Numbered from the stretch's first letter, positions 1 to 10,018 are shown. The stretch is DNA of 64,000 bases from Symsagittifera roscoffensis (GCF_963678635.1 NC_087063.1:66082471-66146470), one strand, 5' to 3'. Made by a program: numbers and translations. Notes: generated by a model from the sequence alone, not told the origin.

Positions 1-265
1 GTCTTGGGACAATAGTCTTGGGACACTAGTCTTGGGACAGTAGTCTTGGGATAGTAGTCTTGGGACACTAGTCATGGGACAGTAGTCTTGGGACAGTAGT
101 CTTGGGACAGTAGTCTTGGGACAGTAGTCTTAGGGCAAGGGTCTTGGGACAGTGGTCTTGGGACACTAACAAGAAGTACTGGGACAGCGCCGAATAGTCT
201 TGGGACAGTAGAGAGAAAGCTTGGGACAGCACGAAGAAGTGGGGTGACGGTACTAAAGGGTCTTA
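1..265. repeat. 14-bp tandem minisatellite (TCTTGGGACAGTAG-like)
   Basis: About a dozen imperfect copies of a 14-bp unit close to AGTCTTGGGACAGT run from the window edge to about 155, then looser copies continue to about 265 with spacers. Most variation falls in the last bases (CAATA, CACTA, CAGTA). The array may start before the window. It lies immediately upstream of the retroelement leader, so it could be part of its LTR or 5' region, but no matching copy is visible at the 3' end. Confidence 0.9.
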
Positions 266-595
266 AGACAGGACGAAATAACTGAATCAAAAGCAATAGG
301 ACTAGTCGGAACGCGATACTGTTAGGATCACGAATTAGTAAAATTTTAATAAAATTTTATAAGGAACAGAAAAGTAGTTTTTCTTTTCCTTATCAAAATT
401 TGTTTTTATTCTTAGAATAGGATTTTGTAAATACCAATATTGTAAATAGAATCAATTGTAAATAAAAATCATGAGACGGAGCAGGGTACCGGTGGCTGAA
501 AAAAGATCTACAGAATCAAAGACAAAATACAACTCGTCGTTACGTAAAATGACATCTATGGGCCCAAAGGTAACAAAGAAAACTTTTCAGTTAGC
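266..595 (+). other. A+T-rich leader upstream of gag
   Basis: About 330 bases without a convincing gene. A short frame opens at 471 but runs into the gag frame and ends at 683, so it is probably not a separate protein. The bases just before the gag ATG at 596 read CTTTTCAG followed by TTAGC, which fits an animal splice-acceptor consensus; a spliced or trans-spliced leader is possible but unproven. No LTR boundary or tRNA primer-binding site was recognised. Confidence 0.4.
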
Positions 596-1573
596 ATGGT
601 CAACACGAGGAGTAGTAGAGAGAACAAAACAAAAGAGGGCGCGGAAGGGAAACAAGCGGAACCCGCCAACGAGATTGACCTAGAAACACCAGACCAGAGT
701 GTGGATGAGGTGGAGAAGAAGACGACGGAGTCAACACCAATGCCGAATGCAGAAAAACCAAATCCAAAGTCGATGGATTTCTCGCCGATAGACACCGTGG
801 AAGACAAAACGGGCAACACGCCAGAAACGGTAAAGGACGAGTCTCAAGCAAAAAGAACGTCATTTACTGAAAGGTTGGCAATGATGGTCGGGATGAAATC
901 AAGAGACATAGTGACGGAGGAACCGAAAACCGAGAAAGGCAAAACGTTCGGAACAGTTTCCACAAAAACGACAAACACCGACCAAAACGAAGACCAGGTC
1001 AGACCGGGAGCAGCAGCCAACAACAGGGCAACAGCTGACCAAGAAACAACAACTTCTCTCGATATGGGCGATCTGATGGCGAAGTTAGATCAGATCGACA
1101 GAAGACTAAAGTGCAGCGAGGAGGATCGCGAAGTGATAAAAAAAGATTTAAGATACAACAAACATGAGTACCAGGACAACTATTTCAATCTGGCGAAAGC
1201 GACAGAGGAAAAGTTTCAGCAGATGTCAGACAAGGTAGATGCCACTGATGGAGAGCCAGGCAAGAACATCAAAAAAGACATGCAAGAGATGAAGCAACCG
1301 TATGACGCAGTGAACAGCCAGTTGGGGAGTCTGGAAACGAGAATGGACACAATGAGTAGGGACCAGGCTGAGAGTTCATGTGCAATACAGGCAAAACTAG
1401 ACGCCATCTTGAGAAACTCTACGTCACAGGATAGGCCGGCAGCGGAACGAACGCAAGGCAACAGAGTTGACTTTGTGGAACCACAACGGAACAAACGGCA
1501 ATCAACACCGTTACCATTACCCCGGGATGCCGCGAGTACAGCACCGGGGGGGGGGGGGGCAAAGCAATTATGA
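596..1573 (+). CDS. Ty3/gypsy Gag, N-terminal part (frame 1)
   Basis: This 325-codon frame begins at an ATG with a purine at -3 and encodes a strongly charged, Lys/Glu/Thr-rich N-terminal region followed by a helical stretch (about residues 155-270) with the spacing of a coiled coil. It has no recognisable enzyme motif. Position directly upstream of a frame leading into zinc knuckles identifies it as the start of Gag. The frame is lost at a run of 14 G residues (1546-1559): after that it reads only a few more codons and stops at 1573, while the next frame opens at 1570. The natural protein almost certainly continues through the G run, so the break is either a real indel or a sequencing error in the homopolymer. 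Confidence 0.7.
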   Translation: MVNTRSSRENKTKEGAEGKQAEPANEIDLETPDQSVDEVEKKTTESTPMPNAEKPNPKSMDFSPIDTVEDKTGNTPETVKDESQAKRTSFTERLAMMVGMKSRDIVTEEPKTEKGKTFGTVSTKTTNTDQNEDQVRPGAAANNRATADQETTTSLDMGDLMAKLDQIDRRLKCSEEDREVIKKDLRYNKHEYQDNYFNLAKATEEKFQQMSDKVDATDGEPGKNIKKDMQEMKQPYDAVNSQLGSLETRMDTMSRDQAESSCAIQAKLDAILRNSTSQDRPAAERTQGNRVDFVEPQRNKRQSTPLPLPRDAASTAPGGGGAKQL

Positions 1574-2052
1574 AAAGTGGAACAGCAAATACGACGAGTG
1601 GTCCAGGGGATTCCACGACTCACAATAACGTGGGACCGGATGTCATGACGTGGGCAAGCACCTGGGAAATGATGAACAGGACACTAGAAGCCTTCGCCAC
1701 GAGGAACACCGACTCGAGTGACAGAGGAAGTAACAAATCCAGGAAAACTTTGAAAAAACCGAAAGAATTCAAAGATGATTCAGATGGATGCATTGATACT
1801 TGGGTAGAAGTCATGAGATTGCACTTGGAACAAGACAACTTGAACAATGAAAGGCAAGCATGCACAGCGATACTCAGCAACTTAGAAGGCACGGCGTTGA
1901 AATGCGTGGTTGTGAAGAAGGAAGAGGAACGCGACACTGCGGATAAAATCTTCGAGATATTGTTGAATCGATTCGGGTCAGGCATGAAGGGTCATCAAGC
2001 GATGATGCGATATGAAAAAAGGAGGCAAAAGGACGATGAATCGATTATATAG
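1570..2052 (+). CDS. Gag, central (capsid-like) part (frame 2)
   Basis: A 160-codon continuation of Gag in a second frame, overlapping the previous one by four bases (ATGA). Residues about 60-150 have the pattern of retrotransposon Gag capsid domains: an acidic-aromatic stretch (DTWVEVMRLHLEQ), a segment about losing or joining helices (AILSNLEGTALKC), and a helix ending FGSGMKGHQAMMRYEKRRQ. Sense is lost near 2045, where the reading continues as FLDDLESLRRR in the frame that opens at 2012. So Gag is broken twice within 500 bp. Confidence 0.75.
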   Translation: MKSGTANTTSGPGDSTTHNNVGPDVMTWASTWEMMNRTLEAFATRNTDSSDRGSNKSRKTLKKPKEFKDDSDGCIDTWVEVMRLHLEQDNLNNERQACTAILSNLEGTALKCVVVKKEEERDTADKIFEILLNRFGSGMKGHQAMMRYEKRRQKDDESII

Positions 2053-2677
2053 GTTCCTAGATGATCTTGAGAGCTTGAGACGAAGGAGTGACCCTGAAGA
2101 GTCAACAAACAGAAGAAACTTTAGCATCGCCTCAAAGTTCATTGATGAGGTAAAAAGTGACGACTTGAGAACAATGTTAGCAACATACTATACATTGTCG
2201 GAAGATAGTGCACCGAATCCAGAAGAAATGAGACATAAGTCAAGAGAGTACATGCTAATGAAACCCAAGAAATACTCATATTCAGATAACAGGAACATGC
2301 AAGGGGCAAACCAACCACAAAGGTCGTCATGGTACAAGCCTAGAGATGACATGGACAAACGTAGATCATGCGCGAACTGCGGGTCAGATGATCATCACGT
2401 GGCGGATTGCACAACATACAAGCAGGGCATGAAGAGTCTGGGATACGCACCAGATGAGGAGGATATGAGCCAGATGGAAGAACACGAGAACTATAGTGGC
2501 TTAATCATCAAAATAGGTGCAAGATGCTCCTTCTGCAATCAGGAGGGGCACTTCAGGATGGACTGTCCTTTGTTTTGGGAGGCAGTTAAGAATCAGAGTC
2601 ACCCCAAACATAAATTGGCATTAGCGGCGTGCAGAATCAGAGAAATAGACAAACCGAGTTTGAAACAAAAAACTTAG
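2012..2677 (+). CDS. Gag, C-terminal nucleocapsid with two zinc knuckles (frame 3)
   Basis: Meaningful sequence begins around FLDDLESL (about 2053). Two CX2CX4HX4C zinc knuckles are present: CANCGSDDHHVADC (about residues 120-133) and CSFCNQEGHFRMDC (about residues 171-184). These bind the RNA genome in retrotransposon nucleocapsid proteins. A basic linker rich in Tyr and Arg precedes the knuckles. The first ATG of the open frame is only the end of the overlap with the previous frame and is not a real start. The frame stops at 2677, and the Gag-Pol sequence continues in the frame at 2629. Confidence 0.85.
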   Translation: MKKGGKRTMNRLYRFLDDLESLRRRSDPEESTNRRNFSIASKFIDEVKSDDLRTMLATYYTLSEDSAPNPEEMRHKSREYMLMKPKKYSYSDNRNMQGANQPQRSSWYKPRDDMDKRRSCANCGSDDHHVADCTTYKQGMKSLGYAPDEEDMSQMEEHENYSGLIIKIGARCSFCNQEGHFRMDCPLFWEAVKNQSHPKHKLALAACRIREIDKPSLKQKT

Positions 2678-3033
2678 AAGCACCGAGTACGGAACTGCCA
2701 ACGAAGACAGTGAAGGCTGTAACGCAGGTTAACAATGCGATAGAGGCCACGGCCAGGAACGCCCTAGAGATAAATTATGAGAAAGCGGCGTCAGAGGCGA
2801 TTAACAAGGTGAAACAGGACCTAGCAACGAAGAAAATAGAGCAACGGTTGAAGCAAGAGATCGACAGACAGAGATTGAATGAGACGTCAAGTTGCTCGGT
2901 GCCAGTGCCAGAAGCTGTAGCAGGGTCGACAAAGAGTGGAAATTGCAACACTTTGAAAATGGTGACGGGAAAGCCATTTGGCATAACGAAAATCGGAGCC
3001 AGTATAATGTCGATAATCAGTAGGTGGCCATGA
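2629..3033 (+). CDS. Gag-Pol linker, helical and charged
   Basis: A 134-codon frame overlapping the end of the zinc-knuckle frame. It encodes an Ala/Lys/Glu-rich helix (about residues 25-85) followed by a Ser/Gly-rich stretch leading toward the protease domain. No catalytic motif. It connects nucleocapsid to protease, so I read it as the inter-domain linker of one Gag-Pol precursor. Near 3013-3030 the reading switches to the frame that contains the protease, another single-base break. Confidence 0.6.
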   Translation: MQNQRNRQTEFETKNLEAPSTELPTKTVKAVTQVNNAIEATARNALEINYEKAASEAINKVKQDLATKKIEQRLKQEIDRQRLNETSSCSVPVPEAVAGSTKSGNCNTLKMVTGKPFGITKIGASIMSIISRWP

Positions 3034-3034
3034 G

Positions 3035-3895
3035 GTGACAAGGAACTTAAGTGAACCCAGCGACCAGACAATAATGCACATTGACGTATACACAGATTAC
3101 TTGAGTGCGATAAGCCCACAGACGACATCTAGAGCCTTGAGGGCGCTACTCACGAGAGGTGGCAGCAAGCCGGTCCGTGTGGACAACAGATACACAGAAG
3201 CTTATGGCCCGCATGAGGTGATGTTGAATATAGATGGAATAGACATCTACACGAAAACAATGATAACATGTGATGAAGATCTAGTGGGACAGATCTACGT
3301 GGGCAAAGAAGAACTAAAGGTGAGATCGATTGGACACTGTGCCATGCTGGAGGAAGATGCAATGCACATCGGGACAGAGGCAGACGTATCAGCACATGTG
3401 CTTGACATAAGTGGCAAGAAGACTCACTTGCGTGGGTTATTCGATACTGGAGCGGTCTTGAGTGTAATACCAACCGAAACTTGGGAGCGAAGGGGCTTCA
3501 ACAATGATGACTTGATAGACTCGAGAATAAGGTTGTCAGCTGCTAACAAAGGGGCGCTGCGGGTGCTAGGCAGAACACCAATAATAGCCCTAAATCTGGG
3601 GGATTGCAATCTGTGGATGAGCTTTCTTGTGGTAGAAAACCTAGATGAGTCTGACCAGTTCATTTTAGGCAGGGACTTAATCAGGAGCTTCGACGTAACA
3701 ATTGATTTAAGCAATGCGATGTTCAGGATAAGAAACCCGGATGGGAGGTACGCAATTAAACCGGTAAATTTAATAATAGCGAATGAAAATAAAGCACCGG
3801 TATTCTTGAGTAGGAGGGTGAGGCTAAAGGCGAACGAAGCGGCAATCGTAAGCTTGCGAATGAAAAATTACAATAAACTAAGTGACAACAAGTAA
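3035..3895 (+). CDS. Retroelement aspartic protease region
   Basis: This frame (286 codons from an in-frame GTG; it really continues from upstream) holds a retropepsin-like domain. The catalytic triad is LFDTGAVLSVIP at about residues 136-147, and the second conserved element FILGRDLIRSFDV is at about residues 209-221, the spacing expected of Ty3/gypsy proteases. The enzyme would act as a dimer to process the Gag-Pol precursor. The ~130 residues upstream have no recognised domain. The frame ends at 3895 and the polyprotein continues, broken, to the reverse transcriptase. Confidence 0.85.
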   Translation: MTRNLSEPSDQTIMHIDVYTDYLSAISPQTTSRALRALLTRGGSKPVRVDNRYTEAYGPHEVMLNIDGIDIYTKTMITCDEDLVGQIYVGKEELKVRSIGHCAMLEEDAMHIGTEADVSAHVLDISGKKTHLRGLFDTGAVLSVIPTETWERRGFNNDDLIDSRIRLSAANKGALRVLGRTPIIALNLGDCNLWMSFLVVENLDESDQFILGRDLIRSFDVTIDLSNAMFRIRNPDGRYAIKPVNLIIANENKAPVFLSRRVRLKANEAAIVSLRMKNYNKLSDNK

Positions 3896-4128
3896 GTATG
3901 CATAGTCCCGAATCTTAATAGTCAAAGTGCTGCTGTTTTAGGAAGATCCTTCTCGATAACCAAGAGCGTTCTCTGCGTCAGTGTCTTGTTGAATACCCTT
4001 GATATACCCATCACGATACAGAGGGGGAGGAAGCTGGGATATGCTTTACCCGTTAAAACTCGATATGAAAGGACTGAAAATTCAAATTAAAATGAAGTTG
4101 TTGATTGTCCCAATCATAGGGACAAAAT
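3896..4128 (+). pseudogene. Broken protease-RT connecting segment
   Basis: Short open pieces in more than one frame carry the polyprotein from protease to reverse transcriptase; a stretch reading like SQSAAVLGRSFSITK is recognisable near 3925. No full frame crosses it. Treated as coding DNA disrupted by small indels. Confidence 0.45.
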
Positions 4129-4707
4129 TTGTATCTTGAGACGATTGAAGAAAATAAAAGGTTCATCAGGCCTGTGAAATCGTTTAAGTCAGAGACAGAC
4201 GATGGGCTATCGAGCTGTTCGAATTTTCCGGAACGGCCCACACTAGATGAAAAGCAGAGTGACAAACCGGTCCTGCCGGAGATCGAACATTTAAGGGGCA
4301 AGTTAACGGACGAACAGCTCGAAGCCATCAAGGACGTACTAGAGCGGAACGAGGAAGTTTTTTCGAGACATAAGGCAGACATCGGGTGTTGCAATTTTGT
4401 TGAGCATGAAATAGAACTTGAAGAGAATGCGGTACCACACAGGGAGGGGGCGAGGTGCATGACCCCCCACAAATCAGAGGCATGTAGGAAAGAAATAGAG
4501 ACATTACTAGAGTATGACATGATAGAACCATCCAAGTCACCGTGGGCGTGTGGAGTAGTGATGGCAAAAAAGAAAGGCGACCAATTGAGGTTTTGCTGTG
4601 ATTTTCGGTATCTGAACTCCGTCACGGTGAAGGATGCCTATCCCATACCTAGGATTGACGAGAGCCTCTCGAAGTTAGGTGACGCGAAATTTTTTTTCAA
4701 CTTTTGA
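4129..4707 (+). pseudogene. Reverse transcriptase, N-terminal half
   Basis: 192 codons covering fingers and palm entry of a Ty3/gypsy reverse transcriptase. Visible motifs: the HEIELEENAVPHREGARC approach segment, EYDMIEPSKSPWACGVV (about residues 127-143), then a KKKGDQLRFCCDFRYLN segment and DAYPIPRIDESLSKLG. The frame ends at 4707 just after the KFF segment because a run of eight T residues (4690-4697) has one base too many compared with the expected reading. The polymerase sequence resumes directly in the frame that passes through 4706. Starts at 4129 only by default; the real protein comes from upstream. Confidence 0.88.
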
Positions 4708-5203
4708 TTTAGGTTCGGCATTCTGGCAGGTCCCGCTGAGATAGCAAGACAGGGACAAGACAGGGTTCGCTTGCGAGTTGGGGCTGTTTCAATGGAAACG
4801 GATGCCGTTTGTTCTTTGCAATGCCACAGCCACGTTTCAACGGTTGATGGCACACGCGCTGATAGGTGTGACAAAGAAGTACGGCAATCTGGTAATGTGC
4901 TATGTGGATGACGTGGTAATAGCGACGCCCACACTAGAAGACCACATCGAGCGAATGGACGAGTTGTTTGCATGTATGAAGAGGTCGGGGCTAAAGTGTA
5001 AACCGTCAAAGTGCGAGATACTCAAGGATTCGACAAAATACTTGGGCAGAATGGTGGACAGGCACGGCATCAGACCGCATCCAGATGCAGTGGAAGCAGT
5101 TCTAACTTGGAAATCGCCAAAAACGGAACACCAGTTGATGAGCTTCCTGGGTTTTGCGAACTAATACAGGGAATTCATCAAGGGCTATGCGGACAAGGTT
5201 TAT
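4706..5203 (+). pseudogene. Reverse transcriptase, catalytic core and thumb
   Basis: Continuation of the polymerase in a new frame: DLGSAFWQVPLR with the first catalytic Asp region, then LGLFQWKRMPFVLCNATATFQ, and the active-site CYVDD motif at about 4901-4915. The thumb (KPSKCEIL, KYLGRMVDRHGI, FLGFAN) follows. Breaks: an in-frame TAG at 4742-4744 and a TAA at 5162-5164. After the TAA the expected sequence YREFIKGYADKVY is still readable to 5203, where a foreign segment is inserted. All catalytic residues are intact, so inactivation looks recent. Confidence 0.88.
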
Positions 5204-5599
5204 GGGGACATTTGTTTACAATATTTCTTACATGCAAACTGTCGTATGAACAATTTTCAAATATATATTTTTTGAAAAACTACGAGGGCAGTCAAAACTG
5301 GAAAGGAAAAGTCTTTGGCGCCAATACATACTAATTTCATGCCTAAGCGCGTCCCAAAACCTGCAAACTAGTTGAAACCTTCCAAAAAATATCCTTTAAC
5401 AGTGCTTTCCGCATACTTTCTCAATAAATTGCCTATCGCACAGAACTTGAGCCAAAATAAGGTCTATTCTAATTTTGGTAGAGATAGAAAAATTCATTTT
5501 GTTTAGCTTAAGTTGGCAAAATTCTTGTAACACACCTCGTTAAATTCATAGATCAGATCCTGCAACTCAGCTTAGAGCTACTTTCATTTTTCTGTCCCG
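5204..5599. mobile_element. ~396-bp A+T-rich insertion in pol
   Basis: The polymerase reading is intact up to 5203 and resumes at 5600 in the same frame, so about 396 bp is foreign. Its composition is strikingly A+T-rich compared with both sides. The ends carry a short inverted repeat, GGGGACA on the left and TGTCCCG on the right. ATG flanks both sides (5202-5204 and 5600-5602), a possible 3-bp target duplication, but this is too short to be sure. No protein or known family was recognised, so a small non-autonomous DNA transposon is one option. A retained intron is the other, but canonical GT...AG ends are absent. Confidence 0.6.
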
Positions 5600-7258
5600 A
5601 TGCAACAATTAATTAGACACAAAGGCAAAAAGTTCACATGGAACAACGCAGCAGAAGAATCATTCCAGAGAATAAAGAAAGAGTTGTGCGAGGCACCGGT
5701 GTTAGGGATGCCAACGGAAAAAGGGATTTACGTGTTGGATACGGACGCGTCGGTAGTCGCGATTTCTGGAATTCTCCATCAAGAACAAGAATGGAACGGG
5801 AAGACAGTCTTAAGACCAATAGCATAAGGGAGCAAAGTCTTGAGTGATACAGAAATGAAATACGGGGCGCCGAAAGCAGAGATGTTCGCGGTGGTTACTT
5901 TTGTCGAGAAATACAGAGCATACTTAGGCAGTGAGCCATTTAAGCTGCGGGTCGACAACAGGGCACTCAGCTGGCTGAAGACGTACTCGATGGACCAGAG
6001 CTACATTGGGAGATGGATAGTTCGCTTGGATGGGTACAACGTGATAATTGAGCATAGAACAAGGGACAAACATCAGAATGCCGATAGCTTGAGTAAGAAG
6101 ACGGAGTTCTACGAGAGACAGGAACAGAGGGAGGCGGACAGGCCCAAGATTAAAGATGGCTTCTCCTTCATGGACAAAGAAACGTATGACAGTCTTCCAC
6201 TCACGAGATGGCTAGACAAGTCAGGCAAACCGATAGAAGATCATCCCGAATTACCAGAAGAGCCTCAAAAGAAAACAATCTTGAAGAAGAACCGAGGGAT
6301 GCCCATAGAGATTATGCTCAAGTCAAAAATTGTGAGAGAGACGCTCAAGGCAAAAGGCTATGATCTCAACCAGGTGGAAACGGGAGATACTCAGGTAGAT
6401 GAAGTTTTGTGGAGGTTACTTGAGAAACTGGCAGATGATAAACCCGTGAACGTAGGAAAGGGTAGGGAGGAACCGGAAGTCGAGATACTGCGAAGGAGTG
6501 AAACAGTTGGCAACGCAGACTCTCTAAGAGGAAGCGTTACTGATGGCAAAGAAGTCGTGCGGTCACTGGTTGACAAAATCCCTGATAACATACTTGAGAG
6601 GACTCAGGTTAGGAAGAAGAAAGTAGCGTTTAAGGAAGAAGCTGAACACCTGGGACTAGCTCAAGAGTCCGGGGAGTGGTCCACGTCCACGGAGGAAGAA
6701 GAAACCGGAGAAGAGAAATTGTCCCGGGAGTGTGAAGAATGGGATGAAGATTCGGAAAAGAGCTGCGATGATCAGGATAGTCTATGCATGATACTGGCAG
6801 AGGAGAAGATGAGACACCGCGACAGGGAGCTACAACCAGATCCCTCCTCAGGAACGTACAGCTCGGATGAACAAGAAGTACAAGGAGGTGAAGAACTTGA
6901 GAAAATTGCAGTATCGAGGAAACCATTCAGGGAACTATCATGCAACTCAAATGTCAGAACAAATCTGATGCCAGAAGATGATATGAAGATCGTGAAGAGG
7001 ATAATATGCGTAAAGCTGAATTATGACATCCACAACCCTGGGGAAATGAATGGACAGATCATGGCACTAAAGGAACATGTCAAAGCGAGATATAGGCTGT
7101 CGGACCTGATAAGGGCCCAAAAGAATGACAAGATGACAAGTAACCTCTCCAAACGGATCCGGACGGGGTACAAGGAGAAAGGGGAACTCGAAGAAGACAG
7201 CTACAAGATCTTGAGCCAGTTCTACAAAGAAAAAAGATTTACTCTATCACACAGCTGA
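5600..7258 (+). pseudogene. RNase H domain and long Pol connector
   Basis: One frame, interrupted only by a TAA at 5825-5827. Residues from the first part supply the RT connection and the start of RNase H: KGKKFTW, YVLDTDASVVAISG with the first catalytic Asp. After the stop come GAPKAEMFAVVTFV (catalytic Glu), LRVDNRALSWL (Asp) and RDKHQNADSLSK (final Asp). The enzyme degrades RNA in the RNA-DNA hybrid during reverse transcription. From about 6120 to 7258 lies an unusually long charged connector, ~380 codons rich in Glu/Lys, without a known domain. Near 7240 the frame is lost just before the integrase zinc-binding module. Confidence 0.85.
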
Positions 7259-7455
7259 TGGGGTGGTAGCGTGCAAGAGAAAAGACGAGGAGAAGATATT
7301 ACACAAACACAACCTCATCATATTACCAAAATTGTATCAGACGGAGGTGTTATTCAGATCGCACGATCAGATGGAGCACCAGGGGATAGACAAAGTACAA
7401 GAGAATACTTCACAGGTTTGATTGGCCAGGATTAAGGAAAGCTTGCGAGAGATGG
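7259..7455 (+). pseudogene. Integrase zinc-binding (HHCC) module, frameshifted
   Basis: Two frames share this stretch. The first reads a segment with spaced histidines (FRSHDQMEHQGIDK, about 7350-7390). After a frame change near 7400 the second gives CERWVNAFLACLQ (7444-7482) with the paired cysteines. Together this is the HHCC module at the start of Ty3/gypsy integrases. Confidence 0.65.
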
Positions 7456-9521
7456 GTGAATGCATTCCTGGCATGCCTGCAAGTAAAAGACCCAAGGAAG
7501 ATGAAGTTCCCACTCAAGTCCGTTGAGAGCTCGGAGTTTAACGAGGTGGTGCAGATAGACCATCAAAAGATCTGCATGACGGAGTCGGGATATAACCAGA
7601 TACAGGTTATAATAGATCACTTCACAAAGTTGGCAGAAGCGGTCCCGTGTCAGACAGCCTCAGCAGAGGAGGCTTGTGACCACCTGATAACGCATTGGAT
7701 ATCACGATATGGTTGCCCAATGACTTTTCAGTCAGACAACAGCGAAGCCTTTGTGGGGGACTTGACAAAAGAATTGATGAAGAGGTCACACATTGCTCAA
7801 GCACACTCGACAACCTACCATCCTCAGACCAACGGGCTGGTAGAGAGACAGAATAGAACGTTGGTGAACATGTTGAGGGTATACTGCTCAAGATACATGA
7901 CGGACTGGGATAAATATCTGCCGCAAGTCGTAGGGGCATACAACAGTACGCAACACTCAACAACGGGCATCAGTCCTTTCATGATGTTGACGGGCAGGGA
8001 GAGAGCAATGCCCCTGACATTCTTTTACCCGGAATACGAAGAGAAGAGGACGTCGCCTCAAGCTTACGTGAAAGAAGCAATCAGGAGACAGCAGGAACTA
8101 AACGAGCTCTGCAGGAGGAACACTGCGCAAGCACAAATGAGACAGCGCAAGAAATATGATGAAAAGATATTACAGGCGAAGCCATATGAAGTGGGCCAAT
8201 ACGTGTGGGTCTTCCAGAATGTCATACTGCCCAAAGGGACAAAAAAACTACTTAAGAAATGGAGAGGACCATTCATGATAACGGAAGTACACCAAAAAGG
8301 ACGGTTCTACCGCTTGAGTACGGGGCGAGCAGCACATTATGAAAATCTGAAGCCTCACGTCCCATCTCCAGAGGACTGGTGTATACTACAGGACATGGAG
8401 AAAAGACGAGGAGAAGATATTACACAAACACAACCTCATCATATTACCAAAATTGTATCAGACGGAGGTGTTATTCAGATCGCACGATCAGATGGAGCAC
8501 CAGGGGATAGACAAAGTACAAGAGAATACTTCACAGGTTTGATTGGCCAGGATTAAGGAAAGCTTGCGAGAGATGGGTGAATGCATTCCTGGCATGCCTG
8601 CAAGTAAAAGACCCAAGGAAGATGAAGTTCCCACTCAAGTCCGTTGAGAGCTCGGAGTTTAACGAGGTGGTGCAGATAGACCATCAAAAGATCTGCATGA
8701 CGGAGTCGGGATATAACCAGATACAGGTTATGATAGATCACTTCACAAAGTTGGCAGAAGCGGTCCCGTGTCAGACAGCCTCAGCAGAGGAGGCTTGTGA
8801 CCACCTGATAACGCATTGGATATCACGATATGGTTGCCCAATGACTTTTCAGTCAGACAACAGCGAAGCCTTTGTGGGGGACTTGACAAAAGAATTGATG
8901 AAGAGGTCACACATTGCTCAAGCACACTCGACAACCTACCATCCTCAGACCAACGGGCTGGTAGAGAGACAGAATAGAACGTTGGTGAACATGTTGAGGG
9001 TATACTGCTCAAGATACATGACGGACTGGGATAAATATCTGCCGCAAGTCGTAGGGGCATACAACAGTACGCAACACTCAACAACGGGCATCAGTCCTTT
9101 CATGATGTTGACGGGCAGGGAGAGAGCAATGCCCCTGACATTCTTTTACCCGGAATACGAAGAGAAGAGGACGTCGCCTCAAGCTTACGTGAAAGAAGCA
9201 ATCAGGAGACAGCAGGAACTAAACGAGCTCTGCAGGAGGAACACTGCGCAAGCACAAATGAGACAGCGCAAGAAATATGATGAAAAGATATTACAGGCGA
9301 AGCCATATGAAGTGGGCCAATACGTGTGGGTCTTCCAGAATGTCATACTGCCCAAAGGGACAAAAAAACTACTTAAGAAATGGAGAGGACCATTCATGAT
9401 AACGGAAGTACACCAAAAAGGACGGTTCTACCGCTTGAGTACGGGGCGAGCAGCACATTACGAAAATCTGAAGCCTCACGTCCCATCTCCAGAGGACTGG
9501 TGTATACTACAGGACATGGAG
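7280..9521 (+). repeat. Tandem duplication of integrase region, period 1121 bp
   Basis: Bases 7280-8400 are repeated as 8401-9521 with an offset of exactly 1121 bp. I saw only a few single-base differences (for example ATAATAGATCAC near 7610 versus ATGATAGATCAC near 8731, and CATTATGAAA near 8335 versus CATTACGAAA near 9456). The junction reads GACATGGAG followed by AAAAGACG. The duplication places a second integrase zinc module inside the C-terminal part of copy one. Confidence 0.97.
7456..8556 (+). pseudogene. Integrase, first copy of the duplication
   Basis: A complete Ty3/gypsy integrase catalytic core. The DDE residues are visible: Asp in VVQIDHQKI, Asp in FQSDNSEAFVG, and Glu in NGLVERQNRTL. 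A C-terminal GPY/F-type motif follows (LLKKWRGPFMITEV). It would join the cDNA ends to host DNA. The frame then runs past the duplication joint at 8400 and ends in a nonsense tail derived from out-of-frame zinc-module sequence (stop at 8556). This copy therefore cannot make the normal C terminus. The start chosen is the first ATG after the zinc module; the true protein comes from upstream. Confidence 0.88.
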
Positions 9522-9863
9522 GGACTTCAGTACCTACTGGCGGAGCCAGCGTGTGAAGTGAACGAGAAAGGCACCAGAGAGAAAAATGATGGCAACGAGA
9601 ACTTGAGTTTGGATGACAATGAAAAGATAAAAGCGGACTCTGAGGCGGAATCAAGACTGGAGGCCGACTTCAAGAGAGAGTACCAGAACGTGGAGTTTCT
9701 GTTCAGACAGAGACCGGGGCTGGGAGGAATGGCTGCGCTTCCACCATCAGTAGCACAAGTCCCAGGCAAATACCTGTGCTTCTTAGTGACGAGGGTCAGT
9801 GAGAGGAACACGATCGATCCTGAACACATGATGTTGGCACTAACGAGACTGCGGGACTCATGA
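8577..9863 (+). pseudogene. Integrase, second copy with original C terminus
   Basis: The second copy repeats the same catalytic core and GPF motif, and after 9521 keeps the original downstream sequence: about 110 further residues, acidic and with no recognised fold (EGLQYLLAEPACEVN onward). All three catalytic acids are intact. The frame ends at 9863, overlapping the next short frame by four bases. Being separated from RNase H by the first copy, it cannot be produced as part of the normal polyprotein. Confidence 0.88.
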
Positions 9864-10018
9864 TCGAAAGGATAATAACGGAGGTCTCAATGCCGGTCTA
9901 TGACCCGAACAGGGGCAACCTGAGCCCAAGGGAACTATATGCTATCCTACACGTGGTCTTCGCAGAAACGGAGATAATGGTACATCTGCACAAGAAATAC
10001 TACCTGAGTATCCTTTAA
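9860..10018 (+). CDS. Short frame at the 3' end of pol (52 codons)
   Basis: Opens at an ATG overlapping the stop of the integrase frame (ATGA) and ends with TAA at 10016-10018. It encodes an amphipathic, Leu/Ile-rich peptide (SPRELYAILHVVFAETEI in the middle). I do not recognise it. Given the other small indels nearby it is more likely the frameshifted tail of the integrase protein than an independent gene. Confidence 0.4.
   Translation: MIERIITEVSMPVYDPNRGNLSPRELYAILHVVFAETEIMVHLHKKYYLSIL

Noticed and set aside
72-296. Minus-strand frame over the 14-bp repeat encoding Pro/Val/Leu repeats
   Set aside because: It is only the translation of the minisatellite; nothing outside the repeat supports a gene.
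471-683. A small basic protein before gag
   Set aside because: No features, overlaps the gag start, and the region has a possible splice acceptor in its middle.
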